From positions 257,897 to 321,896 of the forward strand of contig NZ_WPNZ01000011.1 in NCBI RefSeq assembly GCF_009755605.1: 64,000 nucleotides of DNA, written 5' to 3'. A program made the translations under genes and the position numbers. Under the pieces are notes generated by a model. It was not told the origin of the DNA, searched no databases, and saw only the letters and a program-made list of their open reading frames with translations. How positions within the stretch are numbered: the stretch's first letter is position 1; each line of letters begins with the position of its first letter. Shown piece by piece: positions 44,978 to 54,336 of the stretch. This stretch comes from Streptomyces typhae (lineage in GTDB: Bacteria; Actinomycetota; Actinomycetes; Streptomycetales; Streptomycetaceae).

Positions 44978-46168
44978 TCAGCTCAGGAAGTCCCTGGCGA
45001 TGCCGGCGGCGAGGCGTTCCAGGAGGGGGCCCGCCTCGGACACGCAGCGGGAGACGTCCGGCTCGATGTCGGTGAGGGCATAGGCGCGGCGGATCCCTGC
45101 GGCGCCGAGGGCCGAGGGGGGCAGCGCGAGCCGCCCGCAGACGGCGACGACCTCGACCCCGGCGGCGCGGGCCGCCGCCGCGACCCCGGCGGGAGCCTTG
45201 CCGTGCAGGGTCTGCTCGTCGAGGGAGCCCTCCCCCGTGATGACGAGCGCCGCCCCGGCAAGGGCGGGCGCGAAGCCCAGTACGTCGAGCATCACCTCGA
45301 TGCCGGGCCTGAACGACGCCCCGAGGCCCACGAGCGCCCCGTACCCGATGCCGCCGGCCGCACCGGCGCCCGGCGCGTCCGCGTACTCCAGGGCCCTCGG
45401 GGAGGCATCGCGTGCCAGGACCCGCGCGAAGTGCGCGAGGGCGACGTCGAGCGCCGCCACGTCCTCGGGCCCCGCGCCCTTCTGCGGCCCGTACACGGCG
45501 GGCGCGCCCTTCGGCCCCGTCAGGGGGTTGTCGACGTCGCTGGCGAGCACCACGTCGACATTGGCGAGGCGCGGGTCGAGGCCGGACAGGTCGGCGGACG
45601 CCAGCTCCCGCAGCGGGCCGCCGCCGGGCCCGACGGGCTGCCCGTCGGCGTCGAGGAACCGGGCTCCGAGCGCGGCCAGCATGCCCGCTCCGCCGTCGGT
45701 CGTGGCGCTGCCGCCGACACCGAACACGATCGTGCGCGCCCCCGCGTCGAGCGCGGCGCGCAGCAGCTCCCCGCTGCCGTACGTCGTCGCGGTGAGCGGC
45801 GCGAACGTCCCCTCGGGCAGCAGTTGCAGCCCCGAGGCCTCGGCCATCTCCACGACGGCGGTGCCCTCCCGCAGCGCGTACGCCGCCGCCACCTGCTCGC
45901 CGAGCGGTCCGGTGACCCGCGCCTCCCGGCGTTCGAAACCGGCGGCCACGGCCGCCTCGACGGTGCCGTCGCCGCCGTCCGCCACGGGCAGCGCCCGCAC
46001 CGGCAGGTCCGGGTCCACCTCGTGCAGCCCCGCCGTCACGCGCTGCGCCACCTGGGCGCCCGTCAGGGAGCCCTTGAACTTGTCCGCGGCGATCAGCACA
46101 TGGCCGCGGCCCGTGCTCCCGGCGCCGTGTCCCGCGCCGTCCCGCGCCGTCACTGCAGCGTCCGCCAC
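44978..46168 (-). CDS. Glycerate kinase (GarK/GlxK family)
   Basis: GTG 46168 is taken as start (GGGGAA upstream; 396 residues), because the longer frame is non-coding in character and homology begins soon after. Family motifs are LIAADKFKGSLTGAQVAQRV, VADGGDGTVEA, FGVGGSATTDGGAGMLAALG, LASDVDNPLTGPKGAP and VITGEGSLDEQT. It phosphorylates D-glycerate to 2- or 3-phosphoglycerate. That fits removal of glyoxylate-derived carbon from the neighbouring ethylmalonyl-CoA genes, though no tartronate semialdehyde genes are present here. Confidence 0.93.
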   Translation of the reverse strand: MADAAVTARDGAGHGAGSTGRGHVLIAADKFKGSLTGAQVAQRVTAGLHEVDPDLPVRALPVADGGDGTVEAAVAAGFERREARVTGPLGEQVAAAYALREGTAVVEMAEASGLQLLPEGTFAPLTATTYGSGELLRAALDAGARTIVFGVGGSATTDGGAGMLAALGARFLDADGQPVGPGGGPLRELASADLSGLDPRLANVDVVLASDVDNPLTGPKGAPAVYGPQKGAGPEDVAALDVALAHFARVLARDASPRALEYADAPGAGAAGGIGYGALVGLGASFRPGIEVMLDVLGFAPALAGAALVITGEGSLDEQTLHGKAPAGVAAAARAAGVEVVAVCGRLALPPSALGAAGIRRAYALTDIEPDVSRCVSEAGPLLERLAAGIARDFLS

Positions 46169-46389
46169 CTTGCATTCCCCTTGCTTTCCGGGCCTTGCTC
46201 GCGTCAAGGCAGTCGCGCCGCTGCGACCATAACCGCAGGAGGGGCCCGCTGCCCATGGCCATCGGCCCGTACCCTCGACGCAATGGCGGGGAATGTCGCC
46301 CCATGGCGGGTGATGTCCCTGCCGCTCGCCACCGAGATGATCGATCACCTCGCGGCCCGTGCCCGGGACGGCGGACTACGCTTCGCCCC

Positions 46390-46884
46390 GTGACCACTCT
46401 CGACTACGCCACATACATCGCGGGTCTCCCCCGCGTCCTCGCCGGGGCCGCCACCGTCATCCGGGACCGGGCGGGGCGCGTCCTGCTCGTCGAGCCCAAC
46501 TACCGGGAGGGCTGGGCGCTGCCCGGCGGAACCGTGGAGTCGGACGACGGCGAGAGTCCGCGCCAGGGCGCGTTCCGCGAGACCGCGGAGGAGATCGGCC
46601 TGGACGTCGAGCCGGGCGGGCTGCTCGCCGTGGACTGGGTGTCGGGCACGGCGGAGCGGCCGCCGCTGGTGGCGTTCCTGTACGACGGCGGGGTGCTGCC
46701 CGACGACCGGTTCGAGGCGATCCGGCTCCAGGAGGAGGAACTGCTCTCCTGGCGGCTCGTCGCCCCCGAGGACCTCTCGGACCACCTTCTCCCGCAGCTC
46801 GCCGGCCGGGTGTCCGCCGCTCTCGACGCGCTGGCCGCGGGTACAGGGGCGGTGGAGCTGGAGAACGGACGCCGGGCCGGCTGA
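46390..46884 (+). CDS. NUDIX hydrolase
   Basis: GTG 46390; the product is 164 residues. The Nudix box reads GGTVESDDGESPRQGAFRET followed by AEEIGL, matching G-xn-E-x7-REUxEExGU with two extra residues between the Gly and the first Glu. The flanks AATVIRDRAGRVLLVEPNYREGWALPGG and LVAFLYDGG are typical. It hydrolyses a nucleoside diphosphate derivative; the substrate is not predictable. Confidence 0.9.
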   Translation: MTTLDYATYIAGLPRVLAGAATVIRDRAGRVLLVEPNYREGWALPGGTVESDDGESPRQGAFRETAEEIGLDVEPGGLLAVDWVSGTAERPPLVAFLYDGGVLPDDRFEAIRLQEEELLSWRLVAPEDLSDHLLPQLAGRVSAALDALAAGTGAVELENGRRAG

Positions 46885-46943
46885 CCCGGCGCCGTCCGTC
46901 TCGGGGCGGTAGCCCCCCCCCGGGGCCCGGGGGTGCGTGGCGC

Positions 46944-47474
46944 CTAGAACAGCGTGCTGCCGCTCTCGGCCGCGCCGCTCGCGAAGACGCCGTCCGCGAA
47001 GGCCCCGCTCTCGAACGCGAGGAGCTGCTTCTTGCGGTCGAGCCCGCCGCCGTATCCGGTCAGGGAGCCGCCCGCGCCGATGACGCGGTGGCAGGGCACG
47101 ATGATGCTGATGGGGTTCTTGCCGTTGGCGAGGCCGACCGCGCGGGAGGCCGCGGGCTTGCCCAGGGCCGCGGCCAGCTCGCCGTACGAACGGGTCCGGC
47201 CGTAGGGGATCTCCAGGAGCTGCTGCCACACGGAGCGCTGGAACGGGGTGCCGTCGAGGCGCAGCGGCAGGTCGAACTCCTTGAGGTCGCCCGCGAAGTA
47301 GGCCTCCAGCTGGGCGACGGTCGGGTCGAAGGGCGCAGGGTCGCGGTCGCCGAAGGTCTCCTCGGCGGGCCGGTGGCGCTGGTCGGTCATGTAGAGACCG
47401 CTCAGGGTGCCGTCGGTGGCGACGAGGGTGAGCGCCCCGTAGGGGCTGTCGATGACGTGGTGCTGACGGTGCAT
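46944..47474 (-). CDS. ogt: Methylated-DNA-protein-cysteine methyltransferase
   Basis: This is a 176-residue protein. The suicide Cys lies in IIVPCHRVIGAGGSLTGYGGGLDRK. The DNA-binding helix is SYGELAAALGKPAASRAVGLANGKNP, and the N-terminal part has GALTLVATDGTLSGLYM. It removes alkyl groups from O6-alkylguanine. The extra C-terminal 20 or so residues (FADGVFASGAAESGS) are low complexity. It lies 48 bp downstream of the Ada-AlkA gene on the same strand, so the two form an alkylation-repair operon. Confidence 0.95.
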   Translation of the reverse strand: MHRQHHVIDSPYGALTLVATDGTLSGLYMTDQRHRPAEETFGDRDPAPFDPTVAQLEAYFAGDLKEFDLPLRLDGTPFQRSVWQQLLEIPYGRTRSYGELAAALGKPAASRAVGLANGKNPISIIVPCHRVIGAGGSLTGYGGGLDRKKQLLAFESGAFADGVFASGAAESGSTLF

Positions 47475-47522
47475 GGTGGATGCCTTATGCGGTGAGTGCC
47501 CTTGTGGGGGCGGTGAGTTCCT

Positions 47523-49235
47523 TCATGCGGGGAGATGGTTGATGGCGTGGTCGTCGGTGGCCCACAGGTACTGCACGGCGTAGGCCCGCCAGGGGCGCCA
47601 GGCGGCCGCGCGCGCCGTGAGTGCCGCGGGGGTGTGCGGCAGGCCGAGTGCCTGGGCGGCGCGCCGGATGCCGAGGTCGGACGGCAGGAAGGCGTCGGGG
47701 TCGCCGAGCGCCCGCATCGCGATGACCTCCGTCGTCCACGGCCCGAAGCCGGGCAGCGCGGTGAGCTGGGCGCGGGCCCGCTCCCAGTCGTTCTCGACCC
47801 CCAGGCGGAGGGTGCCGTCGGCGAGGTGGCGCACCAGTGTCGTCAGGGTCGTGCGGCGGCTCCTGGGCAGCGCGAGCGATTCCGGGTCGAGGGCGGCGAG
47901 GGCCTCGGGCGCCGGGAACAGGTGGGTGAGGCCGCCCTCGGGGTCGTCGACGGGTTCGCCGTGCGCGGTGACCAGGCGGGCGGCGTGGGTGCGGGCGGCG
48001 GCCGTGGAGACCTGCTGGCCGAGGACGGCGCGCACGGCGAACTCGGCCTCGTCCACGGTGCGGGGCACCCGGCGTCCCGGTGCCTTGGCGACGAGCGGGG
48101 CGAGCAGCGGGTCGTCGGCGAGCTGACCGTCGACGGCGACGGGGTCGGCGTCGAGGTCGAGCAGGCGGCGGCAGCGGCTGATCGCGAGGGTCAGGTCGCG
48201 CGGATCGGTGAGGGTGAGCCTGCAACCGATGTGGTCGGGGTGCGGGGTGAGGGCCACGATGCCATGACCGTAGGGCAGTCGCAGGGTGCGCCGATAGGCG
48301 CCGCCGCGCCATTCCTCCACGCCCGGCACGGCCGTGGCGGCGAGGTGTCCGAAGAGGTTGTCGGGGTTCAGCGGCGCGCGGAACGGCAGCCGCAGCGAGA
48401 GGGTGCCCGCGGGTCCCGGGCCGCCCGTGGCGCCCTCGGTTCCGGCGGCGCTGCGGCCCCGGCCCGCGGTGTGCCGCCTGGCCGCGCGCTCCCGGAGTTC
48501 ACCGGGGGCGAGGGCGAAGACCTCGCGGACCGTGTCGTTGAACGTGCGGATCGAGGAGAAGCCGGCGCCGAAGGCGATCCGTGCCATCGGCAGGGTGGTG
48601 GTCTCGATGAGGAGCCGCGCGGTCTGGGCGCGCTGGGCGCGGGCGAGGGCGAGCGGTCCGGCGCCGAGCTCGGCGCGGAGCTGCCGTTCCACCTGGCGGG
48701 TGCTGTAGCCGAGGCGCTGGGCGAGGCCGGGGACGCCCTCGCGGTCGACGACGCCGTCACCGATCAGCCGCATCGCGCGGGCGACGAGGTCCGCGCGCTG
48801 GTTCCACTCGGGCGACCCCGGGCTGCTGTCGGGGCGGCAGCGCTTGCAGGCCCGGAACCCGGCCTGCTGGCAGGCGGCCGCGCTGGGGTGGAAGCTCATG
48901 TTCGCGGGTTTCGGCGGCACGACGGGGCAGCTGGGCCGGCAGTAGATCCTGGTCGTCAGGACGGCGGTGAAGAACCATCCGTCGAACCGGGCGTCCTTGG
49001 ACTGCACGGCCCGCACGCACCGGTCGAAGTCCCCGTGCATCCCCGCGGGGGCGGTTGTCGCACGGGGGGTGTGCGGGGCAGTGGCACCGCCCTCCGCGGG
49101 CACGGCGGCATCCTGCGCCTCCGCCCGCCCGGCGGCGTCCCGCGGCTGTGCGGCCGGCGGGGCGGAAGACGTGAGGGCCGCCCCCGGGCCGGGGGCCTCA
49201 CAGGCGCGGGATGTGGGGTGCGGCGCGATCGTCAT
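47523..49235 (-). CDS. Ada N-terminal / AraC / AlkA fusion: adaptive-response regulator and 3-methyladenine glycosylase
   Basis: The frame from ATG 49235 gives 570 residues, but ATG 49040 (MHGDFDRCV) is the usual family start, and the first 65 residues are Ala/Pro low complexity. The order is an Ada zinc domain (RFDGWFFTAVLTTRIYCRPSCP with C-x-x-C-K-R-C later; the first Cys accepts methyl from phosphotriesters), AraC-type helix-turn-helix motifs (LAQRLGYSTRQVERQL and ARIAFGAGFSSIRTFNDTVREVF), an AlkA N-terminal domain and an HhH-GPD glycosylase (VLGQQVSTAAART, LTALPGFGPWTTEVIAMRALGDPDAF with the catalytic Asp). It senses and repairs alkylation and probably activates itself and ogt. Confidence 0.92.
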   Translation of the reverse strand: MTIAPHPTSRACEAPGPGAALTSSAPPAAQPRDAAGRAEAQDAAVPAEGGATAPHTPRATTAPAGMHGDFDRCVRAVQSKDARFDGWFFTAVLTTRIYCRPSCPVVPPKPANMSFHPSAAACQQAGFRACKRCRPDSSPGSPEWNQRADLVARAMRLIGDGVVDREGVPGLAQRLGYSTRQVERQLRAELGAGPLALARAQRAQTARLLIETTTLPMARIAFGAGFSSIRTFNDTVREVFALAPGELRERAARRHTAGRGRSAAGTEGATGGPGPAGTLSLRLPFRAPLNPDNLFGHLAATAVPGVEEWRGGAYRRTLRLPYGHGIVALTPHPDHIGCRLTLTDPRDLTLAISRCRRLLDLDADPVAVDGQLADDPLLAPLVAKAPGRRVPRTVDEAEFAVRAVLGQQVSTAAARTHAARLVTAHGEPVDDPEGGLTHLFPAPEALAALDPESLALPRSRRTTLTTLVRHLADGTLRLGVENDWERARAQLTALPGFGPWTTEVIAMRALGDPDAFLPSDLGIRRAAQALGLPHTPAALTARAAAWRPWRAYAVQYLWATDDHAINHLPA

Positions 49236-49284
49236 GGGTCAAGCATCGGGGATCCGGCCGCGCCGGGCTGGCGGGAATACGACA

Positions 49285-49818
49285 TCAGCCTCGGTCGGCC
49301 AGGGCCCGTTCGAACGCCCCGTACGCGGTCTCGTCGAAGAGGACGAAGCGCACCTCGTCGAAGTCGTCCGGTGCCGCGGCCAGGGCGTCCCGGACCGTGC
49401 CGACGGCGATGCGCGCGGCGTCGTCCAGCGGCCAGCGGTACACCCCGGTGGAGATCGCGGGGAAGGCGACCGTGCGGGCTCCGAGCCCGGCCGCGACGCG
49501 CAGGGACTCGCGGTGGCAGGAGGCGAGGAGCGCGGAGCGGTCCTCGGTGGCCGACCACACGGGTCCGACGGTGTGGATGACGTGGTCCGCCGCGAGGCGC
49601 CCCGCGGTGGTCGCCACCGCCTGCCCGGTCGGCAGCCCCCTGCCGTACCGGGAGGCGCGCAGGGCACGGCAGGCGGCGAGGATGTCGGGGCCGCCGTGCC
49701 GGTGGACGGCCCCGTCGACGCCTCCGCCGCCGAGCAGCGAGGAGTTCGCGGCGTTCACGAGGGCGTCGGCGTGCTGCCGGGTGAGGTCGCCCTGGACGAG
49801 GGTGAGGCGGGCGGTCAC
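49285..49818 (-). CDS. Macrodomain O-acetyl-ADP-ribose deacetylase-like protein
   Basis: GTG 49818 follows AGGAGGCCCC; the product is 177 residues. Macrodomain motifs are LTLVQGDLTRQHADALVNAANSSLLGGGGVDGAVHRHGG (ADP-ribose phosphate loop with catalytic Asn/Asp), ADHVIHTVGP and FPAISTGVYRWPLDDAA. It binds or hydrolyses ADP-ribose derivatives. It lies upstream of the Ada-AlkA gene on the same strand, separated from it by 49 bp. Confidence 0.93.
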   Translation of the reverse strand: MTARLTLVQGDLTRQHADALVNAANSSLLGGGGVDGAVHRHGGPDILAACRALRASRYGRGLPTGQAVATTAGRLAADHVIHTVGPVWSATEDRSALLASCHRESLRVAAGLGARTVAFPAISTGVYRWPLDDAARIAVGTVRDALAAAPDDFDEVRFVLFDETAYGAFERALADRG

Positions 49819-49836
49819 GGGGCCTCCTGGGGTGGA

Positions 49837-49932
49837 GGGGAGTGGGCGGTCGTGCGGCCCGGAGGGCCGGGGGCCGGCCTCTCCGGGGAGTGGGCGGTCG
49901 TGCGGCCCGGAGGCCGGCCTCTCCGGGGCCGG
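49837..49932. repeat. Two-copy 48-bp direct repeat
   Basis: GGGGAGTGGGCGGTCGTGCG begins at 49837 and again at 49885 and continues as GGCCCGGAGG ... GGCCGGCCTCTCCGGGG. The copies differ by small indels. They fill the 145-bp gap between the FAD oxidoreductase stop and the macrodomain start. Confidence 0.75.
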
Positions 49933-49963
49933 CGGAGCGAGGGGGGTGGCGCGTGGCCGGTGG

Positions 49964-51385
49964 TCACGTCGTGCCGCGCAGGTGCTTCCAGACCGCCTTC
50001 GCCGCGTTGTGCCCCGACATGCCGTGCACGCCGGGTCCCGGCGGTGTCGCCGAGGAGCAGAGGAAGACGGCCGGGTGCCGCGTGCGGTACGGGAAGGCGG
50101 TGAGGCGGGGGCGCAGCAGGAGCTGGAGTCCGCTCGCCGCGCCGCAGGCGATGTCGCCGCCCACGTAGTTGGCGTTGCGGGTGGCGAGTTGCGGCGGCCC
50201 GGCGGTCGCGCGGGCGAGGACCCGGTCGCGGAAGCCGGGCGCGAAGCGCTCCAGCTGCCGCTCGACGGCGTCGGTGAGGTCGCCGTCCCAGCCGTGGGGC
50301 ACATGGCCGTAGGCCCAGAAGACCTGCTTGCCCGCGGGCGCCCGGGAGGGGTCGACGACGCTCGGCTGCACGGTGATGAGGAACGGCTTCTCCGGCGCGA
50401 CGCCCTGGCGGGACGCGGCCCGCAGCGCCGTGCCGATCTCGGCGCTGTCCGCGCCGATCTGGACGGTTCCGGCGACGCGCGCCTGCGGCGCGGTCCACGG
50501 CATCGGCCCGTCGAGCGCGTAGTCGATCTTGAAGACGCCGGGGCCGTACCGGAAGCCGTCGTAGGAGTGTCCGAGGCCCGCGATCCTCGCGAGGGCGGTG
50601 GGCGAGGTGTCGAAGACGTACGCGCGGGCGGGCGGCAGGTCGTCGAGCCGCTTGACCTCGTAGTCGGTGTGGACGATGCCGCCGAGGTCGGTGAGGTACC
50701 CGGTGAGGGCGTCGGAGATCGACTGGGAGCCGCCGCGGGCGACGGGCCACCCGCGCGCGTGCGCGGCGAGCGCGAAGACCAGGCCGACGGCGCCGGTCGC
50801 GAAGCCGCCGAGCGGCGCCATGACGTGGGCGACGAGCCCGGCGAACAGGGTGCGCGCCCGCTCGTCCCGGAAGCGGCGCGTCAGCCACGTCGACGGCGGC
50901 AGGCCCACGAGCCCGAACCGGGCGAGCAGCAGGGGGTCGCGGGGCAGCGCGGTCAGGGGCAGCGCCATGAAGTCCCGCACGAGGGCGTCCCAGCGCGCGG
51001 TGAAGGGCGCCACGAGCCTGCGGTAGGTGCCCGCGTCCCGCGGCCCGAAGGAGGCCGCCGTCTCGGCGACGGAGCGGGCGAGGACGGCGGCGCCGCCGTC
51101 GGGGAAGGGGTGGGCCATCGGCAGCTGCGGCTGGAGCCACTCCAGGCCGTACCGGTCGAGGGGCATGGCGCGGAACGCGGGCGAGTTGATGCCCAGCGGG
51201 TGCGCGGCGGAGCACGGGTCGTGCCGGAAGCCGGGGAGGGTCAGCTCCTCGGTGCGGGCACCGCCGCCGACGGTGCCCTTGGCCTCGAACACGGCCACGG
51301 AGAAGCCGCGGCGGGCCAGCTCCACGGCAGCGGTCAGACCGTTGGGGCCCGCCCCCACGACGACGGCATCGAGCATCGACGGCAC
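49964..51385 (-). CDS. FAD-dependent phytoene-desaturase-like oxidoreductase
   Basis: GTG 51385 follows AAGGAGTCCGAAG; the product is 473 residues. The N-terminal dinucleotide fold is MLDAVVVGAGPNGLTAAVELARRGFSVAVFEA with GGGARTEELTLPGFRHDPCSAAHPL. The C-terminal FAD segment is FLCSSATPPGPGVHGMSGHNAAKAV. This is the CrtI/retinol-saturase-like group of amine-oxidase-fold enzymes. No carotenoid genes are nearby, so the substrate is unknown. Confidence 0.9.
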   Translation of the reverse strand: MPSMLDAVVVGAGPNGLTAAVELARRGFSVAVFEAKGTVGGGARTEELTLPGFRHDPCSAAHPLGINSPAFRAMPLDRYGLEWLQPQLPMAHPFPDGGAAVLARSVAETAASFGPRDAGTYRRLVAPFTARWDALVRDFMALPLTALPRDPLLLARFGLVGLPPSTWLTRRFRDERARTLFAGLVAHVMAPLGGFATGAVGLVFALAAHARGWPVARGGSQSISDALTGYLTDLGGIVHTDYEVKRLDDLPPARAYVFDTSPTALARIAGLGHSYDGFRYGPGVFKIDYALDGPMPWTAPQARVAGTVQIGADSAEIGTALRAASRQGVAPEKPFLITVQPSVVDPSRAPAGKQVFWAYGHVPHGWDGDLTDAVERQLERFAPGFRDRVLARATAGPPQLATRNANYVGGDIACGAASGLQLLLRPRLTAFPYRTRHPAVFLCSSATPPGPGVHGMSGHNAAKAVWKHLRGTT

Positions 51386-51485
51386 CTTCGGACTCCTTCG
51401 TCAGCCGGTGGCCAGTGCCGCTCAGGATATGCCGCGTCACCGGCGGTGCCGGGGCCGCGGCCGCCCGCGACAGCGCCGGGGACGA

Positions 51486-52340
51486 TCAGATCGCGTGGGC
51501 GAGGACGTCCGCCACCCGGCGTGCCGTGGCTTCGTCACGCGCCGCGGTGAAGGGCAGGGCGTTGCCTCCGGTGATGCTGAACGGGACGCCGTCGCGGGTG
51601 GCGTGCGCGCCGCCCGCCTCCTCGACCAGGAGCAGGCCCGCCGCGTGGTCCCACGCGAGTTCCCAGGTGAACGCGACGGCGTCGAGGGCGCCGCGGGCCA
51701 CCGCCAGATACTCGAGGCCGGCGGAACCGCAGGGGCGCGGGGCGAAGCCGTCGGCGACCAGGCCGAGGAGGGAACGCTTCTGCTCGTCGGTGGTGAAGTC
51801 CGGGTGGGACGTGGCGACGGTCAGGGGGCGGCCGGGCTCGGGGGCCCCGGCGCGCAGGGGCTCGCCGTTCAGGGTGGCGCCCTTGCCGCGGACCGCCACC
51901 GCGCACTCGTCGAGCGCGGGGGCGTACGTCCACGAGGCGAGCACCACGCCGTCCAGGGCGAGCGCGACGAGCGTGCAGAAGCCGGGGTCCCCGTGCACGT
52001 ACTGCCGTGTCCCGTCGACGGGATCGACGATCCACACCGGTGCCGTGCCGGCTATGGCGCCGTACGAGTCGGGGTCGGCGTGGACCGCTTCCTCGCCGAC
52101 GACGACGGAGCCGGGGAGCAGGGCCGGCAGCTCGCGGGTCAGGAACTCCTCGGCGCGGCGGTCGGCGACGGTCACGAGGTCGTGCGGGGCGCTCTTCTGG
52201 GTGACGTCGTCGTCGGCGAGCTGCCGGAACCGCGGGGTGATCTCTTCTGCGGCCGCCTTGCGGATCACGCGCTCCACGTCGGCGGTCTGTCGTGCGAGAA
52301 AGTCGTCGATGCTTTCCTTGATTGCCTGTGTTTCGATCAT
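51486..52340 (-). CDS. Inositol-monophosphatase-family protein
   Basis: ATG 52340 follows TGGAGAC; the product is 284 residues. The Li-sensitive phosphatase motifs are VVGEEAVHAD (metal-binding Glu pair), WIVDPVDGTRQYVHG and FTWELAWDHAAGLLLVEEAGG. Possible substrates include inositol phosphates, histidinol phosphate (HisN) or PAP. No histidine or inositol genes adjoin. It is probably transcribed separately from the FAD oxidoreductase, whose start is 100 bp away. Confidence 0.92.
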   Translation of the reverse strand: MIETQAIKESIDDFLARQTADVERVIRKAAAEEITPRFRQLADDDVTQKSAPHDLVTVADRRAEEFLTRELPALLPGSVVVGEEAVHADPDSYGAIAGTAPVWIVDPVDGTRQYVHGDPGFCTLVALALDGVVLASWTYAPALDECAVAVRGKGATLNGEPLRAGAPEPGRPLTVATSHPDFTTDEQKRSLLGLVADGFAPRPCGSAGLEYLAVARGALDAVAFTWELAWDHAAGLLLVEEAGGAHATRDGVPFSITGGNALPFTAARDEATARRVADVLAHAI

Positions 52341-52455
52341 GTCTCCATGAGAGCACGTGCCACTGACATCGCGGGCTCCAGGGGTGAACAACGGACGGAA
52401 TCCGGACGAACTCCTCTCTCCGCCCGCCGCCTCGCGCGGCCCCCGCGCCCCCTGG

Positions 52456-54270
52456 TCACCGCCCGACCGCGTACCCCTGCATCCCCCGCGGATTGGCCGC
52501 CGCCGACAGGACGCCGGTCCGCGGGTCCCGCGCCACCGCGCACAGCCGCCCCTCCGACCAGGGGCCGCCCACGGTCACCTCGTGACCGCGCCGCCGCAGC
52601 TCCGCCACGGCCCCGGGGTCCGTGCGGGACTCCACGACTAGGCTGCCCGGCCGCATCCCGCGCGGGTAGAAGGACTCGGGGAAGGACTCGGTGTGCCAGT
52701 TCGGGGCGTCGATCGCGCCTTGCAGGTCGAGCCCGCCGCGTATCGCGGGGCGCAGCGCAACGGCCAGGAAGAAGTGGGTCTGCCACTGGTCCTGCTGGTC
52801 CCCGCCGGGGGTGCCGAAGGCGAGGACGGGCTCGCCGTCCTTGAGCGCGAGGGACGGCGAGAGCGTGGTGCGGGGGCGGCGGCCCGGGGTGAGCGAGTCC
52901 GGCAGGCCCTCCTCCAGCCAGGCCATCTGGAGCCGGGTGCCGAGGGGGAACCCGAGTTCGGGGACGACGGGGTTGGACTGGAGCCAGCCGCCGGACGGGG
53001 TCGCCGCGACCATGTTCCCCCAGCGGTCGACGACGTCCAGGTGGCAGGTGTCGCCCCGGGTGCCGCCGTCGTTGGTGACGGTCGGCTCCCCGGCGCCCGC
53101 GGCGGCCGTGTCGTTGGGCGCGCGCAGGTCGGGCCGCTCGCCCGCGGCGACGGCCCGTGCGTGGGCGGAGAGGAGCGGCTCGCGCCCGCCGGGGCGGCCG
53201 GGCCGCAGCTCGTGGGAGGCGTGCTCTCCGACCAGGGCCCGGCGGGCGGTGTTGTAGTCCTCGGACAGGAGCTCGGCGAGCGGGACCGGCGCGGCGTCCC
53301 CGTACCAGGCCTCACGGTCGGCCATGGCGAGCTTGCAGCCCTCGACGAGCAGGTGGATGTACGCGGCGGAGCCGGGCGGCGGCAGTTCGTCCGGCAGCAG
53401 GGCGAGCTGCTGGAGGAGGGCGGGGCCCTGGCTCCAGGGGCCCGCCTTGCACAGGGTCCAGCCCCTCCAGTCGTACGTGACGGGGTCCTCGTACCCCGCG
53501 GACCAGGCCGCGAGGTCCGCGGCGGTGAGGGTGCCGGTGTGGTGCTCGCCGCTGGTGTCCAGGGTGGGACGGGTGGCCTGGCGCACCAGGGCCTCGGCGA
53601 TGAAACCGGTGCGCCACACCGTGCGGGCGGCCTCGATCTGGGCGGTGCGGTCGGTGCCGCCCGCGGCCTCGGCCTCGGCGATCAGGCGCCGCCAGGTCGC
53701 GGCCAGGCGCGGGTTGCGGAACGGCTCGCCGGGCGTGGGCGGCCTGCCGCCGGGGAGGTAGACGGCCGCCGACGAGGTCCACTCCGTCTCGAAGAGCTCC
53801 CGCACCGTCTCGACGGTCCGCGTGACCCGTTCGACGGGCGGATGCCCGTCCTCGGCGTACCCGACGGCGTACCGCAGGACCTCGCCGAGCGTCTTGGTGC
53901 CGTGGTCGCGGAGCAGCAGCATCCAGGCGTCGAAGGCTCCGGGGACGGCGGCGGCGAGGGGCCCGGTGCCGGGCACCAGGGCGAGCCCGAGGGTGTCGCG
54001 GTAGTGGGCGACGGTCGCCCCGGCGGGTGCGACGCCCTGCCCGCACAGGACGCGTACGGCACCGCCCGCCGGCGCGAGAACGATCGGCACCTCGCCCGCG
54101 GGCCCGTTCAGGTGCGGCTCGACCACGTGCAGCACGAACCCCGCCGCGACGGCGGCGTCGTAGGCGTTCCCGTCGTCCTCCAGGACCGCCATCGCGGTCT
54201 GCGAGGCGAGCCAGTGGGTGGACGACACCATGCCGAAGGTGCCCTGGAGCGTGGGGCGCGTCGTGAACAT
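52456..54270 (-). CDS. Gamma-glutamyltransferase-family Ntn hydrolase, apparently cytoplasmic
   Basis: This is a 604-residue protein. The fold is seen in STHWLASQTAMAVLEDDGNAYDAAVAAGFVLHVVEPHLNGPAG, WRGWTLCKAGPWSQGPALLQQL and the self-processing site GDTCHLDVVDRWGNMVAATPSGG, where Thr would be the new N-terminus. LQMAWLEEGLP, RPRTTLSPSLALKDGEPVLAFGTPGGDQQDQWQ and HEVTVGGPWSEGRLCAV follow. No signal peptide is present, unlike periplasmic GGTs. The acceptor or acyl substrate is unknown. Confidence 0.92.
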   Translation of the reverse strand: MFTTRPTLQGTFGMVSSTHWLASQTAMAVLEDDGNAYDAAVAAGFVLHVVEPHLNGPAGEVPIVLAPAGGAVRVLCGQGVAPAGATVAHYRDTLGLALVPGTGPLAAAVPGAFDAWMLLLRDHGTKTLGEVLRYAVGYAEDGHPPVERVTRTVETVRELFETEWTSSAAVYLPGGRPPTPGEPFRNPRLAATWRRLIAEAEAAGGTDRTAQIEAARTVWRTGFIAEALVRQATRPTLDTSGEHHTGTLTAADLAAWSAGYEDPVTYDWRGWTLCKAGPWSQGPALLQQLALLPDELPPPGSAAYIHLLVEGCKLAMADREAWYGDAAPVPLAELLSEDYNTARRALVGEHASHELRPGRPGGREPLLSAHARAVAAGERPDLRAPNDTAAAGAGEPTVTNDGGTRGDTCHLDVVDRWGNMVAATPSGGWLQSNPVVPELGFPLGTRLQMAWLEEGLPDSLTPGRRPRTTLSPSLALKDGEPVLAFGTPGGDQQDQWQTHFFLAVALRPAIRGGLDLQGAIDAPNWHTESFPESFYPRGMRPGSLVVESRTDPGAVAELRRRGHEVTVGGPWSEGRLCAVARDPRTGVLSAAANPRGMQGYAVGR

Positions 54271-54336
54271 GACCCGCAGGCTAACCCCCGTGCTCCGGGC
54301 GCCCTGCGGGCGGTGGGACCGGCTGCCGCTCCGGCG

